From the NCBI RefSeq assembly GCF_002443255.2, contig NW_019211454.1, forward strand, positions 24,194,782 to 24,258,781: DNA of 64,000 nt. Reading direction: 5' to 3'. This DNA comes from Varroa destructor. Lineage: Eukaryota > Arthropoda > Arachnida > Mesostigmata > Varroidae. The position numbers and the translations under genes are program-made. Numbering within the stretch: position 1 is the first letter of the stretch; every line of letters begins with the position of its first letter. Positions 52,201 through 60,700 of the stretch are shown piece after piece. The notes below the pieces were generated by a model that saw only the letters and a program-made list of their open reading frames with translations, was not told the DNA's origin and made no database searches.

Positions 52201-54771
52201 CGCCTTTTTGTGTTTTGGGCAGGCTGCAAATTTGCCTGACTTCGCACGAATTCATACCACGCGAAACACCTAAGGTAAAATTAGACGGAGATGTCGTAAT
52301 GTTTATTCTTTTATCTTTCTGTCATCGCCTAATTTTCGTTATCATATCCCGAAAACTGCTCATGCTTTACTTAAAAATAGAAAGACGCTCTCCTTTATTT
52401 AATGTCGCTGAAACTGTGGCCTTCACCGCTGTTAGCACTCTCGCTCTCGTTTTATATATATATAACTTTCGCCGTGTAGCTAACTATAAGGTTGAATGAT
52501 ACTCTCGTGGAAAAATATTTATCCAAAGCCCAAAGAGGAGTAGGAAAAACAAATGTTGCGTCTGTTTTTCACCTATCGACGGCCATTATGGAAACAGTTA
52601 ACTTAGTGCACGGAAAAAAGTGGGCCAGGGCACCTTGGAAAAATTCCAAGTTCCCTGGTTTAACTATAGTGGATCTAATATTACGCAACCAAAGAGCTGC
52701 TTACTTGGTGTTGCGACTCATCGTTTACTTAGAAGTTTTCGTCTCGTACATATGTTTGTGGAAGTTTTTGTTATTTTAGTTATTTATAAACGATTTCCCA
52801 TTACTATCATAAAGATTTAAAGGCACAGAATGTGTGAGAAATGTTCTCGTCAATGCGGACATTTACATAAAGCATCTTGAATCTGATGTGGATGCAAACA
52901 GTTCCTTATCGTCGAATGCATCAGATAAAACGTCCATTTAACGTAGAAACGTCTTTTGGGTAAACGTTGTTTTACCATCCTTTAACCTTTGTTCCTTTTG
53001 CAGTCTGACATCTGCAAATCCATTCCAAACGTAGTGACACTTTTTTCGATCGACATAGTACTTATTCTGCAAAAATTGCTCGTCATTGATACGTCAGTGA
53101 TGATGGGAACAAAGCGGTGCGGAGTATTAGATCGTCACAGTTAGTAGCACATCGCCAACAATTACGATAGACTTGCAAACTTACGTCATCCTGGTGGCAG
53201 ATCACCGGTAAGTCTCTCGAGATCTGCTCTGAAGTTCAAGCTAGCAGCGGTTACAGCAGCTATTCCCGTTTTATCTGCTAGGTTCTTCTCAGGCTCGCAA
53301 ATCATCAGAGAATTCGAGCAGGATGGGAACTCGTCGTCATATGCACAGATGCATTCGCTTTGTGTGAGTCAGTACGTTCGCATGCGTGCGAGCATAATAT
53401 CTTGACGTAGCGTGTACCGCTTTCCGCAGCGATGAGGCAGAAATCACACTCGGGATAGGTACGTACGGGACAAGCACATGCGGGATGCATCGGGATAGTG
53501 ACGATGGCTCAGGGACGTAGTAACGTGATAAGATCAGAAGCAAAAGCAAAAAGAAGCAGTGGGAAACGGTATGGGATATTATCCGCAATTTTTTCCATAC
53601 TAGTTCCTTTACTTCCGTCAACGGTTGCCCGACCTGCCAAAATCGTCGTTTCCTTACTCTCCCTTCTATCATTCCCATTATCCTTTTACTTGTTTTTCTC
53701 CCGATCCGTTCTGTAGCCTTGAGCAATTTTGCCTTGACCGTCTGCTCTGCTCGTCACGTAGCAGCTGCTTCATGTTGCCGTTGCAGCCACTGTTCAATAC
53801 TCCGGTGTTCCTCTATGCGCTCACGCAATGTTTGTTGCTTCAGCAACTGACTGCTTCGTGTAGCCTTTTTCGTGCTTACTTTCTCTTCGCATCCTTGCGC
53901 CTGCTGCTCTGCATGCTTGTCTCAGCCTTCAACCCCGCCTTATTGCCCGTGCGACCATGCAATGTAATAATTGCTCCTAAGTTTCATGCGACTGCCGTTA
54001 ACGTGCAGCGTACACGTCACGCCAAACGCAGATATTACTTCCTCACCTATTCCCAGCCTGCATCCCAGACTAATACGAGCATGGGCGTTGGGCTACATGG
54101 GCACTTGGGGGAAGTGGAGTTAAGACGCAGCCTTCTCCCTCAGTCCTTCCATCCCTCCATAGCCTTAGTTCAGCTTTCGCAGCTGTTCACTGTCGATCGG
54201 TATTCATCTTGCTTGTCGTCGCTGTCGCAAACTAACGCGAAGGACTGCGGCAAAGTGCCCTTCACCGCTATTATGGAACCTTGCTAGTTCCTCTCGTACA
54301 ATCACTCATTGGTATCCCCACACCTATTAGCACTTGCCTGTCCTTCCTTTCTACTACATCTTCACCGACCACATCGCCGACATGATCAATTTCCTCGCTG
54401 GTAGCACCCTTTCCCAATACTTGAAAAAATAAGATAAGGAAAATTAGCTTCAAAACGAAAGACCAGTAGAGGCTGCGTGGTAGCACAGGGGGTAGCAAAA
54501 CGAAAGCGGCATCTGTCGTCTCATATGGCTAACTATGCGTGTGTGTATAAGACAACGAATATCACAATATAGATATACAACTGTGGTACTGGGCAGCAGC
54601 TATACATCTCATTATCATCATTTGGCGGGGATCTGTGATAAAGCGGCAGCTATAAAGCAAAAGATGCCGAGAAACAATGAATCAACCCAGCAACAATGAA
54701 TCATAAAGCACATGCTCCCGCTAAGTGCACAAAAGAAGTCATTAAACTACCGTATTTCTGTTACTGCGCAT
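19832..54771 (-). CDS. Divergent kainate/AMPA-like ionotropic glutamate receptor gene, 15 coding exons
   Basis: Whole-gene entry; the exons follow separately. Joined coding exons, in transcript order from high to low coordinate, are 54771-54751 (tentative), 54447-54324, 48543-48406, 43603-43247, 40609-40374, 40117-39978, 39150-38934, 38758-38531, 37252-37061, 36755-36635, 29716-29512, 23891-23744, 23471-23406, 20999-20726 and 20088-19832. They total 2724 nt and 907 residues with no internal stop. Every intron is GT-AG and every junction keeps phase. Domain order is signal peptide, ATD (about residues 46-480), S1 (about 482-592), M1 (about 606-628), pore loop M2 (about 643-653), M3 (about 670-690), S2 (about 705-848), M4 (about 857-879) and a tail of about 28 residues. 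By family it should be a plasma-membrane, tetrameric cation-channel subunit. The ATD resembles non-NMDA receptors rather than antennal IRs, which mostly lack a full ATD. Key gating and agonist residues are unusual, so the ligand is unknown. Exon assignment is by eye; transcript data would settle it. Confidence 0.93.
20726..20999 (-). CDS. iGluR exon 14: ligand-binding segment S2
   Basis: Encodes about residues 732-822. FATIYSRM matches the kixxyxkMW helix. PSVEDGVHAVSANFAFLGL aligns with psvfvxxxxeGvxrVxxxxyAfLxE. APYSIMMPKMSPYRDMFNQA is a very good match to xyGiaxPkgSpyrdxxnxAil. It ends LREAG. The conserved agonist-binding acidic residue after the AFL strand is Leu (about 773). Cys784 is the first cysteine of the S2 disulfide. 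The acceptor is CCATCTTAG and the donor G|GTATGT. Confidence 0.95.
21000..23405 (-). other. iGluR intron 13, 2.4 kb
   Basis: The ends are GTAAGT and TAG. AT-rich, with an A-run near 22.2 kb. Nothing coding is evident on either strand; a 102-codon plus-strand ORF at 21303-21611 lacks an ATG start and any recognisable domain. Confidence 0.6.
23406..23471 (-). CDS. iGluR exon 13: M3-S2 linker, 22 residues
   Basis: A 66-nt exon, about residues 710-731, starting DAASGTVDIGYVRDVVPGK. It aligns with the start of S2, where other receptors read xxDLxxqtxIxYGtxxxGSTxxFF. The donor AAG|GTAAGT is strong. The acceptor, CGTACAAAG, is preceded by a poor pyrimidine tract. Phase is 0 on both sides. Without it S2 would be about 12-20 residues short, which supports the call. 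The GST agonist contacts are not conserved. Confidence 0.82.
23744..23891 (-). CDS. iGluR exon 12: M3 channel-lining helix
   Basis: Encodes about residues 661-709. SRLLLLFWWFFLAMVTV aligns with the M3 pattern GRixxxxWWFFtLiiissYTANLaAFLT. The WWFF anchor is clear, but the following motif is LYVSAFVAI at about 681-689 instead of SYTANLAAF. The acceptor is GTTTTTCAG and the donor CAG|GTAAAA in phase 0. The two other frames do not give a family match. Confidence 0.94.
23892..29511 (-). other. iGluR intron 11, 5.6 kb, unassigned content
   Basis: The ends are GTTTGT and CAG. The 23.9-26.8 kb part is AT-rich with few ORFs. The 27.0-28.9 kb part is GC-richer and strewn with GCAG-type short repeats. 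Near 25.16-25.22 kb is a small interspersed direct repeat, listed separately. I see no gene. Confidence 0.65.
25162..25219. repeat. Two interleaved short direct repeats
   Basis: The word AATCAATTATA occurs at 25162-25172 and 25183-25193. ATGCGTCAAAA occurs at 25174-25184 and 25209-25219. An A-run separates the last copies. This looks like a decayed tandem duplication within receptor intron 11. Confidence 0.85.
29512..29716 (-). CDS. iGluR exon 11: M1 and pore loop M2
   Basis: Encodes about residues 593-659. SWQLWLCILGVFFTFVLLAY is transmembrane segment M1, equivalent to xxxxWxcxxxayxgVsvvLfl. NRLVSP corresponds to xRfSPyEW, but the M1-M2 linker is shorter than in AMPA or kainate receptors. 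SFGRTLWLSAGSFLCRS is the pore loop, matching xxxxlWFxxGaxmQQG. The Q/R-site glutamine is replaced by Cys at about 652, followed by Arg. The acceptor is TTGATTGCAG and the donor AG|GTTTGT. Confidence 0.95.
30756..30772. repeat. Poly-A run, 17 bp
   Basis: Seventeen A residues, then GT and a further short A run. No retroelement body was recognised upstream, so it may be a simple expansion. Confidence 0.95.
31241..31287. repeat. AT dinucleotide microsatellite, 47 bp
   Basis: An uninterrupted AT repeat inside the long receptor intron 10. It is a likely length-variable marker. Confidence 0.98.
36376..36393. repeat. AT dinucleotide run
   Basis: About nine AT units near the 3' boundary of exon 10, within the intron. 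Confidence 0.95.
36635..36755 (-). CDS. iGluR exon 10: ligand-binding segment S1, agonist arginine
   Basis: Encodes about residues 552-591, beginning KVEIAIADIPLTADRQQHVE and continuing YTQPF. This matches the xADiAiAPLTITxxREexidFskPF block. The arginine that binds the agonist alpha-carboxyl in GluA2 (R485) is kept at about residue 566. The preceding proline and threonine contacts (P478 and T480 in GluA2 numbering) appear as Asp559 and Pro561. The acceptor is ACTTGCAG and the donor G|GTAAGC. Confidence 0.96.
37061..37252 (-). CDS. iGluR exon 9: ligand-binding segment S1, first half
   Basis: Encodes about residues 488-551. SPPYLMLKRG corresponds to EEPYVMxkxx of other receptors. DFTGLIPELLEALANVMPFSY matches yeGycvDLxxxiaxxxxfxY, with Phe where the ligand-stacking tyrosine normally sits. 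NNASWTGLISEVINK matches the GxWnGmvgELvxxkaD segment, and NAS is a potential glycosylation site. The acceptor is TGTTCACAG. The donor AAA|GTTAGT keeps frame with exon 10. A CAG|GTAACG donor 35 nt further on would shift the frame. Confidence 0.95.
38531..38758 (-). CDS. iGluR exon 8: end of ATD and linker to ligand-binding domain
   Basis: Encodes about residues 412-487. TGTVEFLADGSR matches the family's LTGxixFdxxGxR, and HVKLGSWSPKKGL matches the VGxWxxxxGL strand. The exon ends PNKEISVGGIL, the equivalent of NxTLxVTTIL that opens the ligand-binding domain. The donor CTC|GTGAGT in phase 0 joins SPPYLM of exon 9. The acceptor is CAATCTTACAG. Confidence 0.95.
38934..39150 (-). CDS. iGluR exon 7: ATD C-terminal helix region
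   Basis: Encodes about residues 340-411. YLFLDAVTALLTNYDRALQD corresponds to the ATD helix usually read as alxyDAVxxvaxAyxra. The end, GTVGFNCMDQSRFFEHGKDLASLLKQ, leads into the strand of exon 8. The acceptor is AAATCTTAG and the donor CAG|GTGAGC in phase 0. Confidence 0.93.
39978..40117 (-). CDS. iGluR exon 6: ATD, NVTAFRLVD segment
   Basis: A 140-nt exon encoding about residues 293-338. It starts VTDDFWQSIRFRDAG and continues SLNVTAFRLVDSELPHV, a close match to the family's xGxNvTgFRlvdxxxphV. NVT is also a potential N-glycosylation site. The acceptor is TTTCCACAG and the donor AG|GTAGCA. The two trailing bases join the first base of exon 7 to give arginine. Phase 0 entry fits exon 5. Confidence 0.93.
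40374..40609 (-). CDS. iGluR exon 5: ATD second lobe
   Basis: Encodes about residues 215-292. It reads through VKVSIAKKVKSE, then IEKIVLNVNKPSLIKTVLTGM and NLNTQFILASL, matching the ATD pattern in which a strand (xxIILdc), a helix and the strand yhFILaxl follow one another. The acceptor is ACGACAACAG and the donor CTG|GTAAGT in phase 0. The leading AG completes a GAG codon with the last base of exon 4. Confidence 0.93.
43247..43603 (-). CDS. iGluR exon 4: ATD with Ser-rich insertion
   Basis: The largest coding exon, about residues 96-213. It starts at the conserved segment (V)CQLMKEGVLAFIIPP, which corresponds to the family's VCxxLxxGVxAIfGPs. It then has the IPIVST strand and ends with RYKWQQVAYIHDDS, corresponding to the highly characteristic YYKWxxvtYIYDDS of kainate and AMPA receptors. 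Between these lies a low-complexity Ser/Ala/Gly-rich stretch at about residues 136-175 that the family does not usually have. The acceptor is GAAATCAG and the donor G|GTAAGT; phases fit both neighbours. Confidence 0.95.
43604..48405 (-). other. iGluR intron 3, 4.8 kb, unassigned content
   Basis: The ends are GTAGGT and CAG. Several segments carry exon-like splice signals (44679-44710, 44811-44844, 45101-45165, 45210-45293, 46991-47095). None can be inserted between exons 3 and 4 with a matching frame or a family-like protein. The 47.8-48.3 kb part is very AT-rich. No function is assigned. Confidence 0.7.
48406..48543 (-). CDS. iGluR exon 3: ATD N-terminal lobe
   Basis: Encodes about residues 50-94, beginning TILPKQDVYEGIIKYAIKNF. 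This matches the ATD strand and helix in which other non-NMDA receptors have a pattern like (E)AFrfAvxxIN. It ends TKRLDSADYLQIVTA, the usual dSF-like segment just before the conserved VC. The acceptor is CTGTTACAG|GT and the donor G|GTAGGT. It enters with two bases and leaves with one, matching exons 2 and 4 exactly. Confidence 0.9.
48544..54323 (-). other. iGluR intron 2, 5.8 kb, unassigned content
   Basis: The ends are GTGTGG and CAG. It contains two GC-richer islands at about 49.0-50.4 kb and 53.3-54.3 kb with long but unrecognisable ORFs on both strands. An open stretch at 51061-51597 on the minus strand resembles a signal peptide but does not fit the exon phases. No gene, repeat or RNA could be identified. 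Confidence 0.7.
54324..54447 (-). CDS. iGluR exon 2: signal peptide core and ATD start
   Basis: The exon encodes about residues 8-48: hydrophobic LIFLILFFQVLGKGA, an acidic stretch with repeated GDVV/GEDVV, then RQVLI, the first ATD beta strand. The donor is G|GTGTGG, phase 1. The split G joins the GT at the start of exon 3 to give a glycine, producing VLIGTILP, which matches the family pattern R(I/F)GxxF. The acceptor is taken at TTTTGAAG after a pyrimidine-rich run. An alternative acceptor at ACGCAG would extend the exon to 54472, adding LYWSFVLK, and would need an upstream exon ending with two extra bases. The 3' boundary is firm and the 5' boundary is not. Confidence 0.75.
54751..54771 (-). 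CDS. iGluR exon 1 (tentative start codon, 7 residues)
   Basis: This short stretch reads MRSNRNT from an ATG and ends at a possible donor GTAGTT in phase 0. Joined to exon 2 it gives a textbook signal peptide: two arginines, then a hydrophobic core LIFLILFFQVLG. The intron would be 303 nt. The donor lacks the usual G at +5, and another upstream exon could supply the start instead. It was chosen because the exon 2 frame has no ATG before its hydrophobic core and hits TAG upstream. Confidence 0.35.
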
Positions 54772-57700
54772 GAGAAGCTTACATGAGTGTATGAATAAGT
54801 TTTGTAAGCACAAAGTCCGGTAGGACCAAGCGCACCCTCATCTTCGTTAATGCAGGTGGTGCTCAAGTGGCAGCACTCAGCGGTGGTCAAAGGTGCTTTT
54901 GCGTCCGGCACATGAGTAGTTACTTAGAAAGAGAAAGCGACGGAAAAATAAAGTGCGTCATCCAGTAACAACACTAGCTAGTTTTTTCATAGCAAGCAGA
55001 TTGGAAACAATCTAGCTGTCACGGTTTGACCAGTTGATCTACTTCCTTTGCTGCTAAAACAATGCACCGCATACCGAGCCTCAATAGACGTGCAAAATGG
55101 GTCTCTACATATCGTAGCTCCTTATGATCTCTCTATGAGTTGCAAGCCCATTACTATTCTATTATTGTTAGACATAGAATGTCATAACAGATAGCGTATC
55201 TCTTAACCTAGAGTTCTGTACAGGCTTGTGCATATATGCGGTAGTAAATGGCAGCACTACTATATGCGTTGAATGCTCCGTTACTATACGCACCATTTGT
55301 GTTACCATCATCATACCTGAAGCCACAATCCGAGAGTCTTGAGCTTCGTTGGTTTTCACGATACGGTGGATACTGCTACAAATGATGACAAGGCCCCCAG
55401 AAGACTTAACTCATTCATCGACATTTACTGCTTTAACTATTCCACCTAATGAAACACTTCTAAAATTCCTGGTCATCGTTCGGTCTACGCTGAACTACTT
55501 GACCTGTAGCCAGCGAGGCTCAAACCAGCCATCTTCTGCTAATTTGTATAAAGGGGCGGCAAGGAAGTAAGACACTATCATTACTCTAATCCTGTTTTAT
55601 CACCAATCCTAATTACTCAACTAGCCAGCCGAGACGAATAATATCTTGAGTGCAAACGTCCTAGGTAAAGTCGAAGTAGTTATCATTAAGATGACCACTG
55701 TAAAGCAATGCATCAGCTGACGACTCAACTTTAATTCATTGAAAACAGAGACATCATTTGATCAATACTAGGTTTAGACGTTCATTTCAGAGGTACGATC
55801 AGAGAGTTTAAAGTATTTAAGTCGAATTGTATGTACCGACAGCTTTAAGATTCTGTGAGTTATTTATAGTTAATGATTAAGAGGAAAATCTCAACTTTAA
55901 AAAATTCTTATGAAGTATACTAGATTGACGCGGTAAATAGCTATACAGGTTATAAATGGACGAGGATTATTTTTGACATGGAAGCGAGTCTTATACCGAA
56001 AATCCTAAAGTGACTTGTACTTCACAACTTCAAGGTTTTTTTTTTATGATCTCGTAACTATCATGCACCTTATGACAAAGATAATATCGCCAGCTCGTTC
56101 AACCAGTCATGTTTGCTGATGGTCGCATAAAGCAAAACTGATAATGACCACATACTTAACTGGTTGTTACATTCATTACAAAGTATCAGAATTATCTATT
56201 TCATTTTTATCAAATAAATTTATCATAAATGGCGATAGATACAACTTATTCATAATTTAGTGCTGTTGACTCTATGGCCACACAGGTGGTCTCAAATCAT
56301 GCAAGAACTCATCGAAGTACACTGAGTAATATAAATTCTATTTTGGCTTCTAGGTGCAGCTTTCTTCAAACCTTCAAACATTTTTTTTTGTCTTCGAATA
56401 AGCCAGAAGAAGCAGGCAGATATATCCAAGGGAAGGGGTAAATATAGTAAAGCTGGCGAATGACCTTTAAATCACATGTTTGGCACAAATTATTACAAAA
56501 CCAAACTAACATACATGGCAGAATCGGAGTTAGAACGAGCATATCTTATACATTTTCATCAAACCTGATTATTCTATAGCGTAAAAGTACAAAGTCAGTT
56601 GGCGTGCGACGTTCTGATTTAGCTGCACACAAAACACGCAGTTTGTCTTTGTTAGAAAACGCTTTAGGTACGGTCGTTCTGACAACAAGTCCTATAAGAG
56701 GCCATCTATATCGTCACTTGTAGGCGAAAGCCACGAACTTGAATTGTGTTAAAAGTACGCAGGCATTGAATTGTAAGCTGCAGCGAAGACAAAGAAGATT
56801 ATGTCGAGTACTAAGCCGGAACCCGGTAGCGTTCGGAATGACTCCTGATATGGAAATTGAGACAATAAAACGAGTATAAGTCAGAGTATAGTTGAAATTG
56901 ATGTAAAAAACAGGGTTCTTTTCTCGAAATCAACAGCGGTGTATAGCTCGATCATTCCATCATTTTGTGCGAGGTTTTATCTCCCTGCAAGTGATATTAT
57001 AACTGGCAAAATGAACAACGCCTGCTTCTAATAGATTTAGCATCGTCAAAATTAGCTTGAACAAACTGCAAAGCTTTCCGCACTTCAACCATTAAATAAA
57101 TTGTACCAATTAAGACAAACATATGAGAGGGACAGTATAGCTACTGTCGCACACGCTTCCACCGATAAGATGAAGCGCACTCACTGGAGTAGCGCTATGA
57201 CAGCACAAAGAGACTGTTACAAGCTAAAAAAATAGCCTTAACATCGTTCGCTTCAAAGGCATATTACTCAGAAAATTAAATTTTTACCCAAGTTGCATGC
57301 CGGGCACTTTTCCTATCCACTTTATCCTCCGCTATTCTGATGACCGTGAGAAAAAACTCGGTTACATATGATATGCTGAACATTTCCAAATGCTAAATTT
57401 AGAGCCCATGTGCGCCGATTTGGAGGTCGGCTTCTGTTATAGATTACCACATACACGTCGCCGCTAAAGCTAACCAACCAGTGAGGCATCAAAAATTATA
57501 GTGTGATAGCCTACATACGAATGCAGACTGCTGCGTAGATACTTACAAACGGCTATCAGAACCCCGCATATACTTCTCTATGCCGTCGTGGTCCCATCAT
57601 ATTTGACATGGTTGAAGAGAGAAATGGTATACCATATTTGAGTTTCGCTCAGACTCACATACCCTCGAGTGCATCGGAATTTCTCACATCTGCCCTGCCT

Positions 57701-60700
57701 TTCCGTTGCTTACTTTTACCGTTCAAGTTTTACGTTAGACCACGTATCTATCGATCTGAGGCAATCGCAGACAAAGCAAGGCTGGGCTTGCCAAAAGAAA
57801 GCAAAAAGCTGCTATGGCTCACCGTCTGTCTGCCAAGTCCCGCTTGCAATAATTTTAGCGGGTACACCAATGGCGCATGCCTTTAATCTGCACGGTAGCA
57901 CGGCCAACGGCTATAGAAGCTACAGGAACAGCAGCAGCAGCACTGCAGATATCCGATGACTGCTTAGTCTGAACAGTCGGCTAGCCAACTGCAGCTGGTC
58001 TAGGTGCTTCCTCTGCTATTTTCTAGTGGGTGGGCGGCAGAGCGCCAGCTTTGACCACTGCGCATTTCTCGATGATAGCGGCTGGCTAAAGGGGCACGTC
58101 TGGCATACCAACAAGGGCAACCACCCACCAGGCTTCTTTAGTTTCGCCTTGCCCTACGTTATCTGGATTCGTGTCGGTAAAACGAACGCGGAGCTACCAG
58201 CTATCCACTAAGACCTGCCGGTTGCTGCTGCGTTGTTCCTTCCGCGGAGGCGGTTACGGCCCAGTTTCTGAGTGTCTCTCATAAAGGTATTGCGGCCTTG
58301 ACTGCGGCTTACTTAAGCGACTGCTTTTCTGTCGCGAAGGGAGGATAAATGGGCCCAGGTAAGCCTTGTATAGCTAGCTTATGCCAACAGCTCACTTCTG
58401 GCATTCTTCTAATAATTGCCCCCGAAACGCCCTTTGCCCATAAATCTTCCACAACTCAGGTTTTCTACCGAATTTCTCATAGTGGCATATCAATAATCAT
58501 ATTGATATGCTTTCTTCCTCTAGCACCCATTTTGCAACCTTTTCGGCAATCGGTTGACGATTCTAGCATCGCCTGCTTGTGGTGCTTGGTGTGTGCTCAC
58601 CATTCAGCATTTTTAGCCAAGCAACATACTATTTACTGTTGGAGATTTTCGTATTTTTTCTAGCCTTGCTCTTTTTTTATCGTCATCCTGCGAACGCTTT
58701 TAGCTATTGCCTTCGCGGTCCCTTTTCGTTCTAGAGAATACTGTGCTTTAATAACAGCAGATACTGGACTAGCGCCGACACAATATTCCGCATCTAGTCT
58801 TCGACGGGCGTCTTGCGCCGCCTGGTTTGCCTTTTGCTGTTTTTACGAACCTTCTTCCATACATGTCTTATCCTCGCTATACTGGCGCAAAGATTAAGGT
58901 AAAAAGAATCTTACAGGTATACCTTTCTTCTCATCCGATATGTGAGTTCATCGCCAAGTAGTAGCTACTACGATAGATATCTGTCCAGCGGCGTTGTTTG
59001 GGCCGCCGAGCCCCGTTGAACGAAGGCAACCAGCGTTGAACTAAAGGTAACGCTTGGGCTGTAGATGTAGGAGGAGAAGGACGATTAGAGTCAAGGTCTG
59101 CAGGATTTTGGGATGGGCAAAGAGAGAGAAGGATCGACTAAGAAGGGTAAGTTGCTCTTGGTTGACTGCCTGCCTGCTTTCATCTGATCGCCGTTCGTGT
59201 GTGTACTGTTCCATGTGAGTCCGTGTGTGTATCTGCGGTTCCGAATAGCCGTGTGTCTGCCGCCGTCTATTGCTGTTACAGCGGGCCCCCGGCGCACCGC
59301 CGATCATTGTAGGGTCGCGAAACCAATGGAGGGTGGGCTGCAAGAGATGGGTGACCGGTGGATAGTATTATGGACTCCAAGCGCAAGTGATCACGTTCAA
59401 TGAGCTTGCCAGTTAACCTCGACTCGCCTCACTACCCTCAAGAGCTTCCTCTACCCTACACAAGGCTAGCTTTTCTGCTCCGCTCCGAAAGGCCCTAAAA
59501 ACCCCCTGAGATTGCGCCTACCACCCAGTCCGCATTGCTTTGATGCTTACTCCAAACAAGTTACAACAGCGCAGGGACTACTCACGCTAACGCAGCCCTC
59601 GATAGCCCGAATGACTACTCCGCTGCTGTCATTGCTTTCCTGGACGGGTAAGTGCCTTACCATTCAGTGTAACTTAATCCTTGAACTGGTCTTTCTACAT
59701 CAGCCGCTACAACCCGTACTATCTCTTTCTCTCGCTGCTTCGACCTAATAGACGAAGGAGGTCTTTGTTCTATGAGTAAGATGATACCCAGTAGACGTCG
59801 AAAAAGCGTGGGGGAGGACCAGTTGGGCAAAAAAAGATCTAAGCGCCGAGCTATCCTGATGACGATGTCGATGCTGGATTCTCCACTTATGACAAGCTTC
59901 CGCTTCAGCCAGCCAGATCTTCACGATGAGACAAGAGATGACGGGCCTACAAACATCTTTGGATGTTACGGTAGGAAGAGTGTGTTGCCTCTGACTTAAA
60001 CGGTGAGAGTAACACCTATCGGGTTCAGGTGTTCTACCCCTAGCACGTTAGAAATGTTGATTTCTGCATAGCAATTGCTAATCTTTTGTGCCTGTAGTAT
60101 GGTTCGAAAGGAAAAAGAAAGGGAACGAAGTAATCAACATTAAACGATGTGATAATTACACTCACAGGTGGAGTATATGTTAAGAACATGTCTAGGGGAA
60201 AGGGAACTTATAAAACTAAGATAAAGATGCGGAATACAAAATGATCAATACTGGTAACAATGGTTTCCAAGGCCTTTTTTCAATCACTTTTGATATACAA
60301 TATAATACCTATTATTAAGGTTCATTGTAAAGGCACTCACTTTGTGCAACTGACCTTTATGTAAAAATGTTTTAATTAGATCCCTTTGCTTTAAGCAGAT
60401 GGTAATATCGTTGTATACATTCCGATTTATAGCTAAGGCACTTAGTGATCTTCAAATTCTACAAGTGCCGACGATCAATATACCCTTATCCAAAAAGCAA
60501 CACAGTAAGAAAAATCCTGCTTAATGCAATACGGATATGTGATTTCACAGTTAAATATATAAATACCGTAAATCATCAGAAAAATTGCTCGCTAATCTTT
60601 GGCTGGTAATCAAGCTTTCTTCTTTGAGAATAACACACTAGTCGCCTATGTATGAAGTCTAACCAGCGTCTCTAAAGTTTTCGTTTATACCTATTAGGTT

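Noticed and set aside
53625..54287. A 220-codon plus-strand ORF, the longest in the window
   Set aside because: It has no ATG start, is rich in Ser, Leu, Pro and Cys from a pyrimidine-biased strand, shows no domain and lies antisense in receptor intron 2. It is most likely a chance ORF.
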